Shown one piece after another: positions 14,273-21,757 of a stretch of DNA of 23,177 bases (position 1 is the stretch's first letter; each line of letters opens with the position of its first letter). The stretch spans positions 1 to 23,177 of the forward strand of contig JAHHRX010000028.1 in assembly GCA_020025545.1 (NCBI GenBank). Reading direction: 5' to 3'. The position numbers and the translations under genes were made by a program. Below the pieces are notes generated by a model. That model searched no databases. It was not told the origin of the DNA and saw only the letters and a program-made list of their open reading frames with translations. This DNA comes from Oscillospiraceae bacterium. Lineage in GTDB: Bacteria; Bacillota; Clostridia; Oscillospirales; Oscillospiraceae.

Positions 14273-15868
14273 ATGGCAGGTAAATATCTACCCCGGGAGG
14301 ATCAGGGAAAACACCGTCCCCGCCCCAATCCCGACAGAAGACCCACCGGCGGCACCGAGCCTGTAAGACGCCCGCCGAACCGTGGGGATTCCGATAGAAG
14401 CAGACCCGATCAGGCGGCTCACCACCGGACAGACCCCGCAAAGCGTGCGGCAAATTCCCGGCGCAATCCGCCCCGCCGGCGGCGCAACTACGGCGGCCCG
14501 CTGGCTTTGCTGCTGGTGCTGATTGTTTTGGGAGGCGTTTTGCTGTTTGCGGTCAAAAGCTGCACCGGCCCGGATCAGGGCGTTCTCGGTACCGAAAATG
14601 TACAGCCTCCTGTGGACAGTACCGGTACTTCTCAGGAAACGGAAAATCCCCAGACCCAGCCGACGGTAAATCCCAATGAAGTGGTTGCCAGAGCGACGGT
14701 CCTCAATACCGGCGATATTCTGATGCACAAGCCGGTAATCAACACCGGCCTTTCCGGCGGTACATACAATTTCGACAGCATTTTTACCTACGCAAAATCC
14801 TATATCAGCGGCGCTGATTACGCCGTTGCCAATCTGGAAACAACCCTTGCAGGACTGGATAACGGCTATTCCTATTCGGGCTACCCCACCTTCAATTGCC
14901 CGGATGGTATTGTGGACGGCACACGGGACGCAGGTTTTGATATGCTCCTTACCGCCAACAATCACTCCTACGATACCAGCGCTGTGGGCCTCGACCGTAC
15001 CGTGCAGATTATTCGGGAAAAGGGCCTTGCGACCCTCGGTACCATGGCTTCCGCGGACGAGAAGAAATATAATGTGACGGAGATCAACGGTATCCGGCTG
15101 GGCATGGTCTGCTATACCTATGAAACCGCAGACAAAGACCCCGATGTGCCGTCTCTGAACACCATTCCGCTGAAGCCTCAGTCCATCGGAAAAATCAATA
15201 GCTTTGACTATGACCAGCTTCCCAAGTTCTATGCAGCGCTGAAACAGCAGATTGCAGATATGCGCAAGGAGGGTGCGGAAGCAATTGTCGTCTATCTCCA
15301 CTGGGGCGATGAATACCAGCTGAAGCAGAACAGCAAGCAGGAAAAAATTGCGCAGGAGCTTTGCAATCTGGGCGTGGATGTGATCGTAGGCGGTCATCCC
15401 CATGTGGTTCAGCCGGTGGATCTGCTGACTTCAAAAAACGATGACAGCCACAAGACCCTTGTGCTTTATTCCATGGGCAATGCGGTTTCCAATCAGCGCA
15501 GGAATGAGATGGGCCAGATAAAGGCCGCCTTGGATGGCTATACGGAGGATGGTGTGCTGTTCAGTTTCACCTTTGCAAAATATGCAGACGGTACAGTGGC
15601 GCTGGAAAGCACCCAGCTGATCCCCACATGGGTGAATTTGCGCAAGGGGGATCGCACTGCCTATCATATCCTGCCACTGGATAAAAATATCGGGGACTGG
15701 AAGGGAACCTTCCAAATCAGCGATAGCGTCTGCAAGCAGGCGGAGGAATCCTATAACCGCACGATGAAGATTGTGGGTTCGGGCATGGAAAAGGCACAGA
15801 CCTATTTGGCCCAGGCCAAGCTTCAGCGGGAGCAGGCCTCTGCGGCGCAGCTTGCGCCTGCGGCGTAA
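14273..15868 (+). CDS. Membrane-anchored CapA-family (poly-gamma-glutamate synthesis-type) protein
   Basis: A 531-residue protein with the CapA/PGA_cap metallophosphoesterase-like domain at about 140-475. Putative metal ligands are visible: D148 in NTGDILMH, NLE 187-189, NNH 229-231, HWGDE 343-347 and GGHPH 373-377. Residues 1-72 are an extremely Arg/Pro-rich, low-complexity cytoplasmic tail (RRNPPRRRR just before the membrane), then one span at about 75-95 (N-in), then a Gln/Thr/Pro linker. The enzyme domain therefore faces outside. CapA in Bacillus takes part in poly-gamma-glutamate export, but no capB/capC genes are present here, so another envelope role is likely. The ATG at 14273 has AAGGAG nine bases upstream. 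A small gene follows 33 bases after the stop codon. Confidence 0.88.
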   Translation: MAGKYLPREDQGKHRPRPNPDRRPTGGTEPVRRPPNRGDSDRSRPDQAAHHRTDPAKRAANSRRNPPRRRRNYGGPLALLLVLIVLGGVLLFAVKSCTGPDQGVLGTENVQPPVDSTGTSQETENPQTQPTVNPNEVVARATVLNTGDILMHKPVINTGLSGGTYNFDSIFTYAKSYISGADYAVANLETTLAGLDNGYSYSGYPTFNCPDGIVDGTRDAGFDMLLTANNHSYDTSAVGLDRTVQIIREKGLATLGTMASADEKKYNVTEINGIRLGMVCYTYETADKDPDVPSLNTIPLKPQSIGKINSFDYDQLPKFYAALKQQIADMRKEGAEAIVVYLHWGDEYQLKQNSKQEKIAQELCNLGVDVIVGGHPHVVQPVDLLTSKNDDSHKTLVLYSMGNAVSNQRRNEMGQIKAALDGYTEDGVLFSFTFAKYADGTVALESTQLIPTWVNLRKGDRTAYHILPLDKNIGDWKGTFQISDSVCKQAEESYNRTMKIVGSGMEKAQTYLAQAKLQREQASAAQLAPAA

Positions 15869-15901
15869 TGCTTGCGGAGCCACCGGACAGAAAGGAAATA
15901 T

Positions 15902-16129
15902 ATGGCGGAATATGAATTGGTTCGGGAAATCCAGAACCTTTGCCGGAATAATCAGATGCGGGATGTGTTTTTCGAGGAAGTGGAAACGGACGCCCCGGAA
16001 AATTATGTCCGCAGTCTGCTGAAGGGCAATCAGGTGGAAATTACCGCTGACCCGGGAAAAAACGGCGCGGTGACGGTGTATGCCTCCTGCGACGGACTGA
16101 CCCAGAAATTTATTTTCACCCCGTTGTAA
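15902..16129 (+). CDS. Small protein of unknown function (75 residues)
   Basis: A 75-residue acidic, soluble protein: helical start (MAEYELVREIQNLCRNNQ), an acidic middle (FFEEVETDAPENYV), then alternating strands (NQVEITADP, AVTVYASCDGLTQKFIF). No signal peptide or membrane span. I do not recognise the family. The ATG at 15902 was chosen because AAAGGAA at 15891-15897 precedes it; the open frame back to 15872 has no ribosome site. It lies 33 bases after the CapA-family gene with no terminator between, so the two are probably co-transcribed, and a strong terminator follows. Two cysteines (about C18 and C64) could matter. A partner or regulator of the CapA protein is possible but unproven. Confidence 0.7.
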   Translation: MAEYELVREIQNLCRNNQMRDVFFEEVETDAPENYVRSLLKGNQVEITADPGKNGAVTVYASCDGLTQKFIFTPL

Positions 16130-16200
16130 GTTAAGGTCTATCAGAGTATCATACTGCTGCGCCATAAGGCGCACGAAAGGTATTCCGATCGCAATTTCAT
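16130..16200 (+). other. 3' untranslated region with small hairpin
   Basis: Between the small gene and its terminator lie about 75 bases including the hairpin TGCGCC-ATAA-GGCGCA (16158-16173). No coding frame or promoter was identified. It may be an ordinary 3' UTR or the body of a 3'-end-derived small RNA. Confidence 0.35.
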
Positions 16201-16205
16201 GAACG

Positions 16206-16233
16206 GCTGCCCCCTTATGGGGGCGGCTTTTTT
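16206..16233 (+). terminator. Intrinsic terminator of the CapA operon
   Basis: GCTGCCCCC (16206-16214), loop TTAT, and GGGGGCGGC (16219-16227; one G-U) are followed by six T residues (16228-16233). Confidence 0.92.
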
Positions 16234-16261
16234 CTTACCCGTGGAGGGCTTCCTGATGAAA

Positions 16262-16301
16262 ATACGGTACAGCCCCAAAACAGAGCCGTACCGTATTTCT
16301 T
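16262..16301 (-). terminator. Probable terminator of glpK
   Basis: AAATACGGTAC and GTACCGTATTT form an 11-pair stem, with an extra GC pair beyond one mismatch. It lies about 50 bases past the glpK stop codon. A short TTTTC tail follows on the minus strand. Confidence 0.65.
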
Positions 16302-16349
16302 AAAAATTTCCGTATGGGGCGTGCCTGTTGGACGGCACCTCTTTGTTTG

Positions 16350-17840
16350 CTATTTTTCCCAGCCGCCGGCACAGGCTACGGCCTTTTTCCAGCCGCTCAG
16401 GCGTTTTGCACGATCCTGCGGGGGAATTTCCGGCAGGAAAGTCCGGTCGGCCACCCAATTCTGACGAATTTCGTCCAGATCTTTCCAATAGCCCACCGCA
16501 AGACCTGCAAGGTATGCGGCGCCCATGGCAGTGGTTTCCACACATCGGGGGCGCAGAACCGGTGCACCGGTAATGTCTGCCTGCGCCTGCGCCAGGTAGT
16601 TGTTGGCAGCGGCACCGCCGTCGATTTTCATGCCGGCGAGGCACAGACCCGAATCACTTTCCATGGCTTTCAGCACATCGTCGGTCTGATAGGCGATGGA
16701 ATCCAGAGTGGCACGGATGATGTGGTATTTGTTGACCCCTCGGCTCAGCCCCATGATACAGCCACGGGCGTAGGCATCCCAGTAGGGGGCGCCCAGACCC
16801 GTAAAGGCGGGAACCACATAACAGCCGTTGGTGTCCGGCACTTTTCGTGCCATGTATTCGGAGTCGGCGGCGGATTCAATAAATCGAAGCTGATCCCGGA
16901 GCCATTGGATGGCGGCACCTGCCACAAAAATGGAGCCTTCCAGTGCATAGCTGATTTCCCCGTTTAAACCCCATGCAATCGTGGTAACCAGTCCGTTTCT
17001 GGAGAAAATGGGCTTTTTTCCGGTGTTCATCAGCAAAAATGCGCCGGTACCGTAGGTACATTTGGACTGTCCGGCATCAAAGCAGGTCTGCCCGAAGAGG
17101 GCGGACTGCTGATCTCCGGCGGCACCTGCAATGGGGATCGGTGCGCCGAAAAATTCTGCCAGAGTGTTACCGTAAATGTGGCTGGAGGGGAGCGGTGTGG
17201 GGAGCATGGCTTTAGGAATGTTCATTTCCTTCAGCATGTCGTCATCCCACTGAAGGGTGTTGATGTTAAAAAGCATGGTTCGGGAAGCGTTGGAGTAGTC
17301 CGTCACATGGACGGCGCCGCCGGTAAACTTCCAGATGAGCCATGTTTCCACGGTACCGAAAAGAAGCTGACCGCTTTCTGCCTTTTCCCGGGCACCGGGG
17401 ATATTCTGCAATATCCAGCGAATTTTCGTGCCGGAAAAATAGGGGTCGATCACAAGGCCTGTTTTCTGCCGGATGGTGTCTGTGAGCCCGCGCTCCCTGA
17501 GACTGTCGCAGTAGGGGGCAGTTCGGCGGCATTGCCACACAATGGCGGGGCAGATGGGGCGGCCGGTGAGCTTATCCCAGACAATGGTGGTTTCCCGCTG
17601 GTTGGTGATGCCGATGGCGGCAATGTCGGCGGCGGTGGCACCGATGTTCTGGAGTGCCTGCCGTGCCACCTCCAGCTGCGTGGAAAAAATTTCGTCTGCA
17701 TCGTGCTCCACCCAGCCCGGCCGGGGGAAATGCTGAATAAATTCCTTCTGCGCCACGGAGCAGATATTGCCTGCCCGGTCAAAAAGAATGCATCGGTTGC
17801 TGGTGGTGCCGGAATCCAGCGCCATGATGTACTGTGCCAC
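16350..17840 (-). CDS. glpK: Glycerol kinase
   Basis: A 496-residue FGGY-family kinase that phosphorylates glycerol to sn-glycerol-3-phosphate. Conserved points: MALDSGTTSNR (6-16), R81-E82 in NQRETT and Y134 (glycerol site), D243-Q244 in GAAGDQQSALFGQ (catalytic Asp), GTGAFLLMNTG, and the late GLGAPYWD and DGGAAAN motifs. The start is GTG at 17840-17838: it gives the usual GlpK N-terminus (AQYIMALD) and has AAAGGTG nine bases upstream. The frame is open up to 18083 but only through a terminator and the gene upstream. The position equivalent to the HPr-phosphorylated histidine of Firmicutes GlpK (YHFFG) reads AEFFG, with E229. No glpF, glpD or glpP gene is linked. Confidence 0.95.
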   Translation of the reverse strand: MAQYIMALDSGTTSNRCILFDRAGNICSVAQKEFIQHFPRPGWVEHDADEIFSTQLEVARQALQNIGATAADIAAIGITNQRETTIVWDKLTGRPICPAIVWQCRRTAPYCDSLRERGLTDTIRQKTGLVIDPYFSGTKIRWILQNIPGAREKAESGQLLFGTVETWLIWKFTGGAVHVTDYSNASRTMLFNINTLQWDDDMLKEMNIPKAMLPTPLPSSHIYGNTLAEFFGAPIPIAGAAGDQQSALFGQTCFDAGQSKCTYGTGAFLLMNTGKKPIFSRNGLVTTIAWGLNGEISYALEGSIFVAGAAIQWLRDQLRFIESAADSEYMARKVPDTNGCYVVPAFTGLGAPYWDAYARGCIMGLSRGVNKYHIIRATLDSIAYQTDDVLKAMESDSGLCLAGMKIDGGAAANNYLAQAQADITGAPVLRPRCVETTAMGAAYLAGLAVGYWKDLDEIRQNWVADRTFLPEIPPQDRAKRLSGWKKAVACAGGWEK

Positions 17841-17873
17841 GAAGAACAACACCTTTCTTGTAAGTTTTTGTTC

Positions 17874-17902
17874 ATTGTAGCATAACCGACAGATGATTAC
17901 AA
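17874..17902 (-). promoter_or_regulatory. Promoter of glpK
   Basis: Read on the minus strand: -35 TTGTAA (17902-17897), 17-base spacer ending TGC (extended -10), and -10 TACAAT (17879-17874). No GlpP antiterminator target or cre-like site was recognised in the short leader. Confidence 0.7.
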
Positions 17903-17916
17903 GAAATAAATTGTGC

Positions 17917-17954
17917 AAAAGAAACATCCCGGAGCGCCGCTGCACTCCGGGATG
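17917..17954 (-). terminator. Intrinsic terminator of the rhomboid-like gene
   Basis: CATCCCGGAG (17925-17934) pairs perfectly with CTCCGGGATG (17945-17954). On the minus strand the stem is followed by TTTCTTTTG. Confidence 0.85.
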
Positions 17955-17959
17955 GAAAA

Positions 17960-18826
17960 TCAGGTAATATGTTCGTGGTTGTTGATATGGTCGCTGCAAT
18001 AGCAGTAGTAGCCCTTGCACTTGGAGCAGTAGCGGAATTCCAGCTCCGGGTTTGACACATCGGTTCTGCCGCAGACGGTGCATTTGTGGGTGTAGGGGGC
18101 TTTCGGGGTGGCGGTAGATGCCTGATAAGAGCCCGCCTTGGGAAAGGGAACTACCTTGGGGCCCTTGCTTTGCGGTTTCTTTCCGAAGGCACGGCGGGCA
18201 TTGGCTCGCCAGGACATGGGGATTACATTGAGGATGTCCTTGCCAAAGAACAGGAAATAGTTGGCAAGAGAAATGACGGAAAACAGATTATAGGGGAAGG
18301 GGTAGGTGATGAGGTTTAACAAGCACAGCACCAGATCGAACAGCACCAGCACCCACGCCTTGATGGGAATAATGAAGAACAGCAAAAACTGAGCCTGAGG
18401 GAACATAGTTGCATAGGCAAGGAGGAGGCTCAGATTCAGATAGGTCACATTTGCGACACCGCCGAAAATCATACAGTAAATGTCCATCATTATGATGCCG
18501 GAGAAATAGTAGAGGTTAAAGCGGAAGGTGCCCCACATATTTTCCATGGCTCTGCCCAGCGTATAGTAGCAGAACAGGCTGATGAAGGTCAGAAATATAT
18601 TGCCTGCATTATACACCAGGGGGTAAGAAATAAGCCGCCAGACCTGCCCATGGAGAATCAGGGATTTGTCAAAAAACAAAAAGCTGTATAGTATGGGAGA
18701 GCCAGTTATCATGGTGATGAGATACACCAGAGCGCTTCCCAGAGAGATATAGAGCATAAGGTTGGGAATGCCCTTGCTGCGGTTGTGGTAGCAGAAACGG
18801 TTGAACCGCTGTCTAAAATTTGTCAA
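17960..18826 (-). CDS. Rhomboid-like (probably inactive) membrane protein with zinc-ribbon-type tail
   Basis: A 288-residue protein with six predicted membrane spans in residues about 22-195. GQVWRLISYPLV (60-71) and LGRAMENMWGTFRF (90-103) match the loop-1 WR region and the E-x-x-W-G element of rhomboids, and FIIPIKAW (151-158) is also family-like. The catalytic GxSG and the TM6 histidine are not seen: the aligned stretches read ANVTYLNLS and SVISLANYF. A basic, Pro-rich linker (about 207-245) leads to a Cys/His-rich tail: CTVC (249-252), CSKC (267-270), CYC (275-277) and H280/H284/H286, which could bind one or two zinc ions. The start is TTG at 18826 with AGGAG nine bases upstream. Function unknown; scaffold or quality-control roles are known for inactive rhomboids elsewhere. 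Confidence 0.75.
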   Translation of the reverse strand: MTNFRQRFNRFCYHNRSKGIPNLMLYISLGSALVYLITMITGSPILYSFLFFDKSLILHGQVWRLISYPLVYNAGNIFLTFISLFCYYTLGRAMENMWGTFRFNLYYFSGIIMMDIYCMIFGGVANVTYLNLSLLLAYATMFPQAQFLLFFIIPIKAWVLVLFDLVLCLLNLITYPFPYNLFSVISLANYFLFFGKDILNVIPMSWRANARRAFGKKPQSKGPKVVPFPKAGSYQASTATPKAPYTHKCTVCGRTDVSNPELEFRYCSKCKGYYCYCSDHINNHEHIT

Positions 18827-18856
18827 TTACTTCAACTCCTATCCATCGGTAAGCAT

Positions 18857-18885
18857 ATTTTAACAGGTAAGGAATAAAAAGTCTA
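18857..18885 (-). promoter_or_regulatory. Promoter of the rhomboid-like gene
   Basis: Read on the minus strand: -35 TAGACT (18885-18880), 17-base spacer ending TGT (extended -10), and -10 TAAAAT (18862-18857). It is divergent from the metK promoter. Confidence 0.55.
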
Positions 18886-18929
18886 TCACAGATTTGTAAA
18901 CAAAATAGCATATTTCGGCGAAAGAGGGG

Positions 18930-18957
18930 TTGACATTTGGAAAAAATGCAGTAGAAT
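18930..18957 (+). promoter_or_regulatory. Promoter of the metK riboswitch transcript
   Basis: -35 TTGACA (18930-18935), 16-base spacer, and -10 TAGAAT (18952-18957). Transcription should start near 18964, just before the SAM aptamer. Confidence 0.8.
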
Positions 18958-18976
18958 ATTGTTAACTGCATACTAG

Positions 18977-19111
18977 CCTTATCAAGAGCGGTGGAGGGAA
19001 CGGCCCGATGAAACCCGGCAACCTGTTTAAACAAGGTGCTAAATCCGGCGGCAACGAGAGATGAGGATTCGATAGATCGCGCATCGAGTCTTCGGTGTGC
19101 GGTATTTTTTT
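18977..19111 (+). promoter_or_regulatory. SAM-I (S-box) riboswitch controlling metK
   Basis: The aptamer shows the S-box core: CTTATCAAGAG (18978-18988), GGAGGGA, GCCCGATGAAACCCGGCAACC, AAGGTGCTAAATCC and GAGAGATGAG. P1 pairs CCTTAT (18977-18982) with ATGAGG (19061-19066). The expression platform is a terminator, TCGCGCATCGA (19077-19087) with TCGGTGTGCGG (19092-19102) and a T7 run (19105-19111). The competing antiterminator pairs 19062-19073 with 19083-19094 and uses most of the P1 3' strand, so SAM binding should free the terminator and stop metK transcription. Confidence 0.96.
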
Positions 19112-19137
19112 GGCGTGAAAAAAAGAAAGGATTCATT

Positions 19138-20283
19138 ATGGAAAAAAGACTGTTTACTTCTGAGTGCGTTACCAACGGTCACCCTGATAAGGTGGCGGAT
19201 TCCATTTCCGATGCGATTCTGGATGCCTGCCTTGCACAGGACCCTGCTTCCCGTGTAGCCTGCGAAACCATGGTTACCACAGATTTCTGCCTGATTTGCG
19301 GAGAAATCACCACCAAGGCTCAGGTGGATTATGCGGTTGTGGCAAGAGAAGCCATCCGCAATATCGGCTATGTTTACCCCGGCGACGGCTTTGATGCCGA
19401 CACGGTGGAGATCCAGTGCCGCATCCACACCCAGTCTGCCGACATTGCACTGGGTACCAATGATACCGTGGGCGGCGCAGGCGATCAGGGCATGATGTTC
19501 GGCGGCGCCTGCACCCAGACGCCTGAGCTGATGCCGCTGCCTGCCGCTCTTGCCAGAGCTCTGTGCAACCGGCTCACCCAGTGCATCCGTGGCAACGATC
19601 TGCTTCGTGCCGACGGCAAGACCCAGGTCAGCGTGGAATTTGACGAAAACGGCAAGGTTATCGGCATCGATACCGTGGTAGTTTCTGTCATGCACAGCGC
19701 GGAGTTCGCGATTGAGGATCTGCGTGCTTATATCCGTGAGAATGTCATCTCCCCGGTGCTGGAAGCCTATGGATTCCACATCGCAGATGTGCCCCATATC
19801 CATATTAACCCCACCGGCAGCTTTGTCATCGGCGGCCCCAACGGCGATACCGGTCTTACCGGACGGAAGATTATCGTAGATACCTACGGCGGCTACTTCT
19901 CCCACGGCGGCGGTGCCTTCTCCGGCAAGGATCCCACCAAGGTGGACCGCAGCGCTGCCTATATGGCCCGCTACATGGCTAAGAATTTGGTGGCGGCAGG
20001 ACTGGCACAGCAGGTACAGGTGCAGCTGGCCTACGCCATCGGCGTGGCAGAGCCTGTCTCCCTCCGGGTGGACAGCTACGGCACCGGCGTTATCTCCGAT
20101 GAGAAGATGACTGAGCTGCTGCGCAGCACCTGCGATCTGACACCTGCGGGCATTATCCACAAGCTGAATCTGCGCCGTCCCATCTATGCTGCTACCGCAG
20201 CTATGGGTCACTTCGGCGTGGCGGACAGACCCTGGGAGGAAACCGATCTGGCTTCCAAGCTGAAGGAGCTGGCAGGCATCTGA
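19138..20283 (+). CDS. metK: S-adenosylmethionine synthetase
   Basis: A 381-residue enzyme that joins methionine and ATP to make SAM. Motifs in order: GHPDKVADSISDAIL (14-28, with H15 and D17 at the ATP site), GTNDTVGGAGDQGMMFG (106-122, the flexible-loop/signature hexapeptide GAGDQG), the DVPHIHINPTGSFVIGGPNGDTGLTGRK-type stretch (about 217-243), and GGGAFSGKDPTKVDRSAAYMARY (257-279, P-loop-like signature). Length is normal. The ATG at 19138 is preceded by AAAGAAAGG and follows the riboswitch terminator by 26 bases. The frame stays open to 19036 but only through the riboswitch. Control is by the SAM-I riboswitch, a standard feedback for this gene. It is monocistronic, followed by a strong terminator. 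Confidence 0.97.
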   Translation: MEKRLFTSECVTNGHPDKVADSISDAILDACLAQDPASRVACETMVTTDFCLICGEITTKAQVDYAVVAREAIRNIGYVYPGDGFDADTVEIQCRIHTQSADIALGTNDTVGGAGDQGMMFGGACTQTPELMPLPAALARALCNRLTQCIRGNDLLRADGKTQVSVEFDENGKVIGIDTVVVSVMHSAEFAIEDLRAYIRENVISPVLEAYGFHIADVPHIHINPTGSFVIGGPNGDTGLTGRKIIVDTYGGYFSHGGGAFSGKDPTKVDRSAAYMARYMAKNLVAAGLAQQVQVQLAYAIGVAEPVSLRVDSYGTGVISDEKMTELLRSTCDLTPAGIIHKLNLRRPIYAATAAMGHFGVADRPWEETDLASKLKELAGI

Positions 20284-20304
20284 TTGCTGCATATATATTA
20301 TAGA

Positions 20305-20337
20305 AAGGGCGTGCCGGAGGGCACGCCCTTAATTTTT
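20305..20337 (+). terminator. Intrinsic terminator of metK, shared with dpaB
   Basis: AAGGGCGTGCC (20305-20315), loop GGAG, and GGCACGCCCTT (20320-20330) are followed by AATTTTT. On the minus strand TTTCTATAATAT follows, so it may also end the dpaAB transcript. Confidence 0.9.
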
Positions 20338-20339
20338 CA

Positions 20340-20897
20340 TTATAATAGTATGGGCTGAATTTGTTTTCCCTCCAGCGCCAGCGCCAAGGTCTGGGGGATC
20401 TGAGAAAAATCTGCTACCATGCTGGTAGGCTTTTTCACAGCGTCGTCCTGCCCGAAGGGCACAAAGTAAAAATGCCGCCGAGCCAGCAGGCGGCCGATAT
20501 TTTCTGCGGCGCCTGCCAAAGCATCGTTGGTGGATACGGCTATGATAACGGGCCTGCCGTTGCGCAGGTGGCTCTTTACCGCCATGGTTACGGCAGTGTC
20601 TGCAATGCCGCCTGCCAGCTTCCCCAAAGTGTTGCCGGTGCAGGGCGCAACAATGAGGGCATCCAGCAGCTTTTTAGGGCCGATAGGCTCCACCTCTTCC
20701 AGAGTGTGCAGGGGCTCCCTGCCGCAGATTCGGGCGGCTTGCAGAATATGGGACTGGGCGGAGCCAAACCGGGAATCCACGGTGTAGGCGGCGGGAGAGA
20801 AAATAGGCAGCAGGGGGTAATCCTTTGCCAGCGCTTTCATTACGGGAAAGACCTTGGCATATGTGCAAAAGGATCCGCACATGGCAAAACCGATCAT
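20340..20897 (-). CDS. dpaB: Dipicolinate synthase subunit B (SpoVFB)
   Basis: A 185-residue flavoprotein-like subunit of dipicolinate synthase, which makes pyridine-2,6-dicarboxylate from dihydrodipicolinate in the sporulating mother cell. Visible marks: MIGFAMCGSFCTYAK at the N-terminus, the Rossmann-like DALIVAPCTGNTLGKLAGGIADTAVT segment (about 79-103) shared with flavoprotein decarboxylases, and VKKPTSMVADF near the end. Its ATG overlaps the dpaA stop codon by four bases (20894-20897), so expression is coupled. Length is close to the Bacillus protein. It converges on metK. Confidence 0.94.
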   Translation of the reverse strand: MIGFAMCGSFCTYAKVFPVMKALAKDYPLLPIFSPAAYTVDSRFGSAQSHILQAARICGREPLHTLEEVEPIGPKKLLDALIVAPCTGNTLGKLAGGIADTAVTMAVKSHLRNGRPVIIAVSTNDALAGAAENIGRLLARRHFYFVPFGQDDAVKKPTSMVADFSQIPQTLALALEGKQIQPILL

Positions 20898-21658
20898 TTC
20901 CGGGCGCCTCCTTCCTTTAAAATCTCCATGACTTTTCGGGCAATCAGTGCCCCGGAGGATTCCGGAGCTATTTTCCCGGGAAGTCCCCGGGCGACCAACA
21001 CATCCTCCCCGGACAGCCCCGGATAGGATGCCAGCTCAATCTTGAGACAGTCCGGACGGCACAGCTTCAGCTGCTGCTGTGTGAGGACAGGGACGGGGAC
21101 GGTATTGAAGATTACCCGGTAGTGCCCAAGCTGCCCTGCAAGATCTTCCGGGGCGGCTGCGTGATACCCCAGCGCCCGGAGCATGGCGCGGTCGGTTTCT
21201 TTTCGGGCAGAGACGGTGACCTCGGCGCACAATCTGCGGAGAGTCTGCCCCAGACATTTTCCGATGCGTCCCCAGCCTATCACCAGCACCGGGCAGTTTT
21301 TCCAGACGACAGGCAGATGCGCCCCGGCTGTGCGGACGGCGCAGTCAGCAGTGATGGCGGCGTTTTCTGCCACATAATCGGCATCTTTTAACAGATCCAC
21401 CACCTTGCGCCCGCCGAAATCACCGCTTAGATTACCGCCGATCACAGTCGCCTTCTTATCCAAATGGGCAAGAACATCCGAAAGCGCACCGCCGCCCCGG
21501 ATGTTTGCATTGCTTTCAAGACTCGGCACCGGCAGCAGCAGATGGGTCGCATTCGGCGCCACATCCGATGTTATATGGATGCCCTCGGCCTGTAAATGCG
21601 CCAGCGCCTGACGCAGAGCGGGATTATTCCCGGCGGAACAGACGAAAATTCCTTTCAT
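20894..21658 (-). CDS. dpaA: Dipicolinate synthase subunit A (SpoVFA)
   Basis: A 254-residue NAD(P)-binding subunit of dipicolinate synthase. The C-terminal Rossmann domain has PVLVIGWGRIGKCLG (123-137; GxGxxG at 128-133), VSARKETDRAMLRALGY, VIFNTVPVPVLT, and GLPGKIAPESSGALIA (about 226-241), all typical of DpaA. The N-terminal domain is about 40 residues shorter than in B. subtilis (297 residues), yet starts in a sensible place. The ATG at 21658 has AAAGGG (21673-21668) nine bases away. With spoIVB in the same window, it argues that the organism makes true endospores. Clostridia that lack dpaAB use EtfA instead, so this is a useful lineage marker. Confidence 0.94.
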   Translation of the reverse strand: MKGIFVCSAGNNPALRQALAHLQAEGIHITSDVAPNATHLLLPVPSLESNANIRGGGALSDVLAHLDKKATVIGGNLSGDFGGRKVVDLLKDADYVAENAAITADCAVRTAGAHLPVVWKNCPVLVIGWGRIGKCLGQTLRRLCAEVTVSARKETDRAMLRALGYHAAAPEDLAGQLGHYRVIFNTVPVPVLTQQQLKLCRPDCLKIELASYPGLSGEDVLVARGLPGKIAPESSGALIARKVMEILKEGGARK

Positions 21659-21680
21659 GTACGATCACCCTTTCTGCCCC

Positions 21681-21708
21681 CAGAATATGCATCCGCAAAC
21701 CCGGTTGT
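21681..21708 (-). promoter_or_regulatory. Possible sigma-K-type promoter of dpaAB
   Basis: Read on the minus strand: AC (21708-21707), 17 bases, then CATATTCTG (21689-21681), close to the sigma-K pattern AC-N16/17-CATANNNTA with the last base differing. The implied leader is short (about 16 bases), starting near the ribosome site. Confidence 0.3.
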
Positions 21709-21710
21709 GC

Positions 21711-21738
21711 TTGATTTTTTCCCTGATTCGGATATAAT
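21711..21738 (+). promoter_or_regulatory. Sigma-A promoter of the DUF4364 gene
   Basis: -35 TTGATT (21711-21716), 16-base spacer, and -10 TATAAT (21733-21738). It is 20 bases before the start codon, giving a very short leader that begins at about the ribosome site AGAGGTGA (21746-21753). Confidence 0.7.
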
Positions 21739-21757
21739 ATAGGCAAGAGGTGAGCAT

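Noticed and set aside
17841..18083. N-terminal extension of glpK
   Set aside because: It crosses the glpK promoter, the terminator of the upstream gene and the end of that gene. The GTG at 17840 gives the family N-terminus with a ribosome site.
19036..19137. N-terminal extension of metK
   Set aside because: It lies within the SAM-I riboswitch and its terminator; MetK proteins start at the MEKRLFTSE-type segment.
19039..20292. Minus-strand frame of 417 codons opposite metK
   Set aside because: It matches metK almost end to end on the other strand, covers the riboswitch platform and has no ribosome site.
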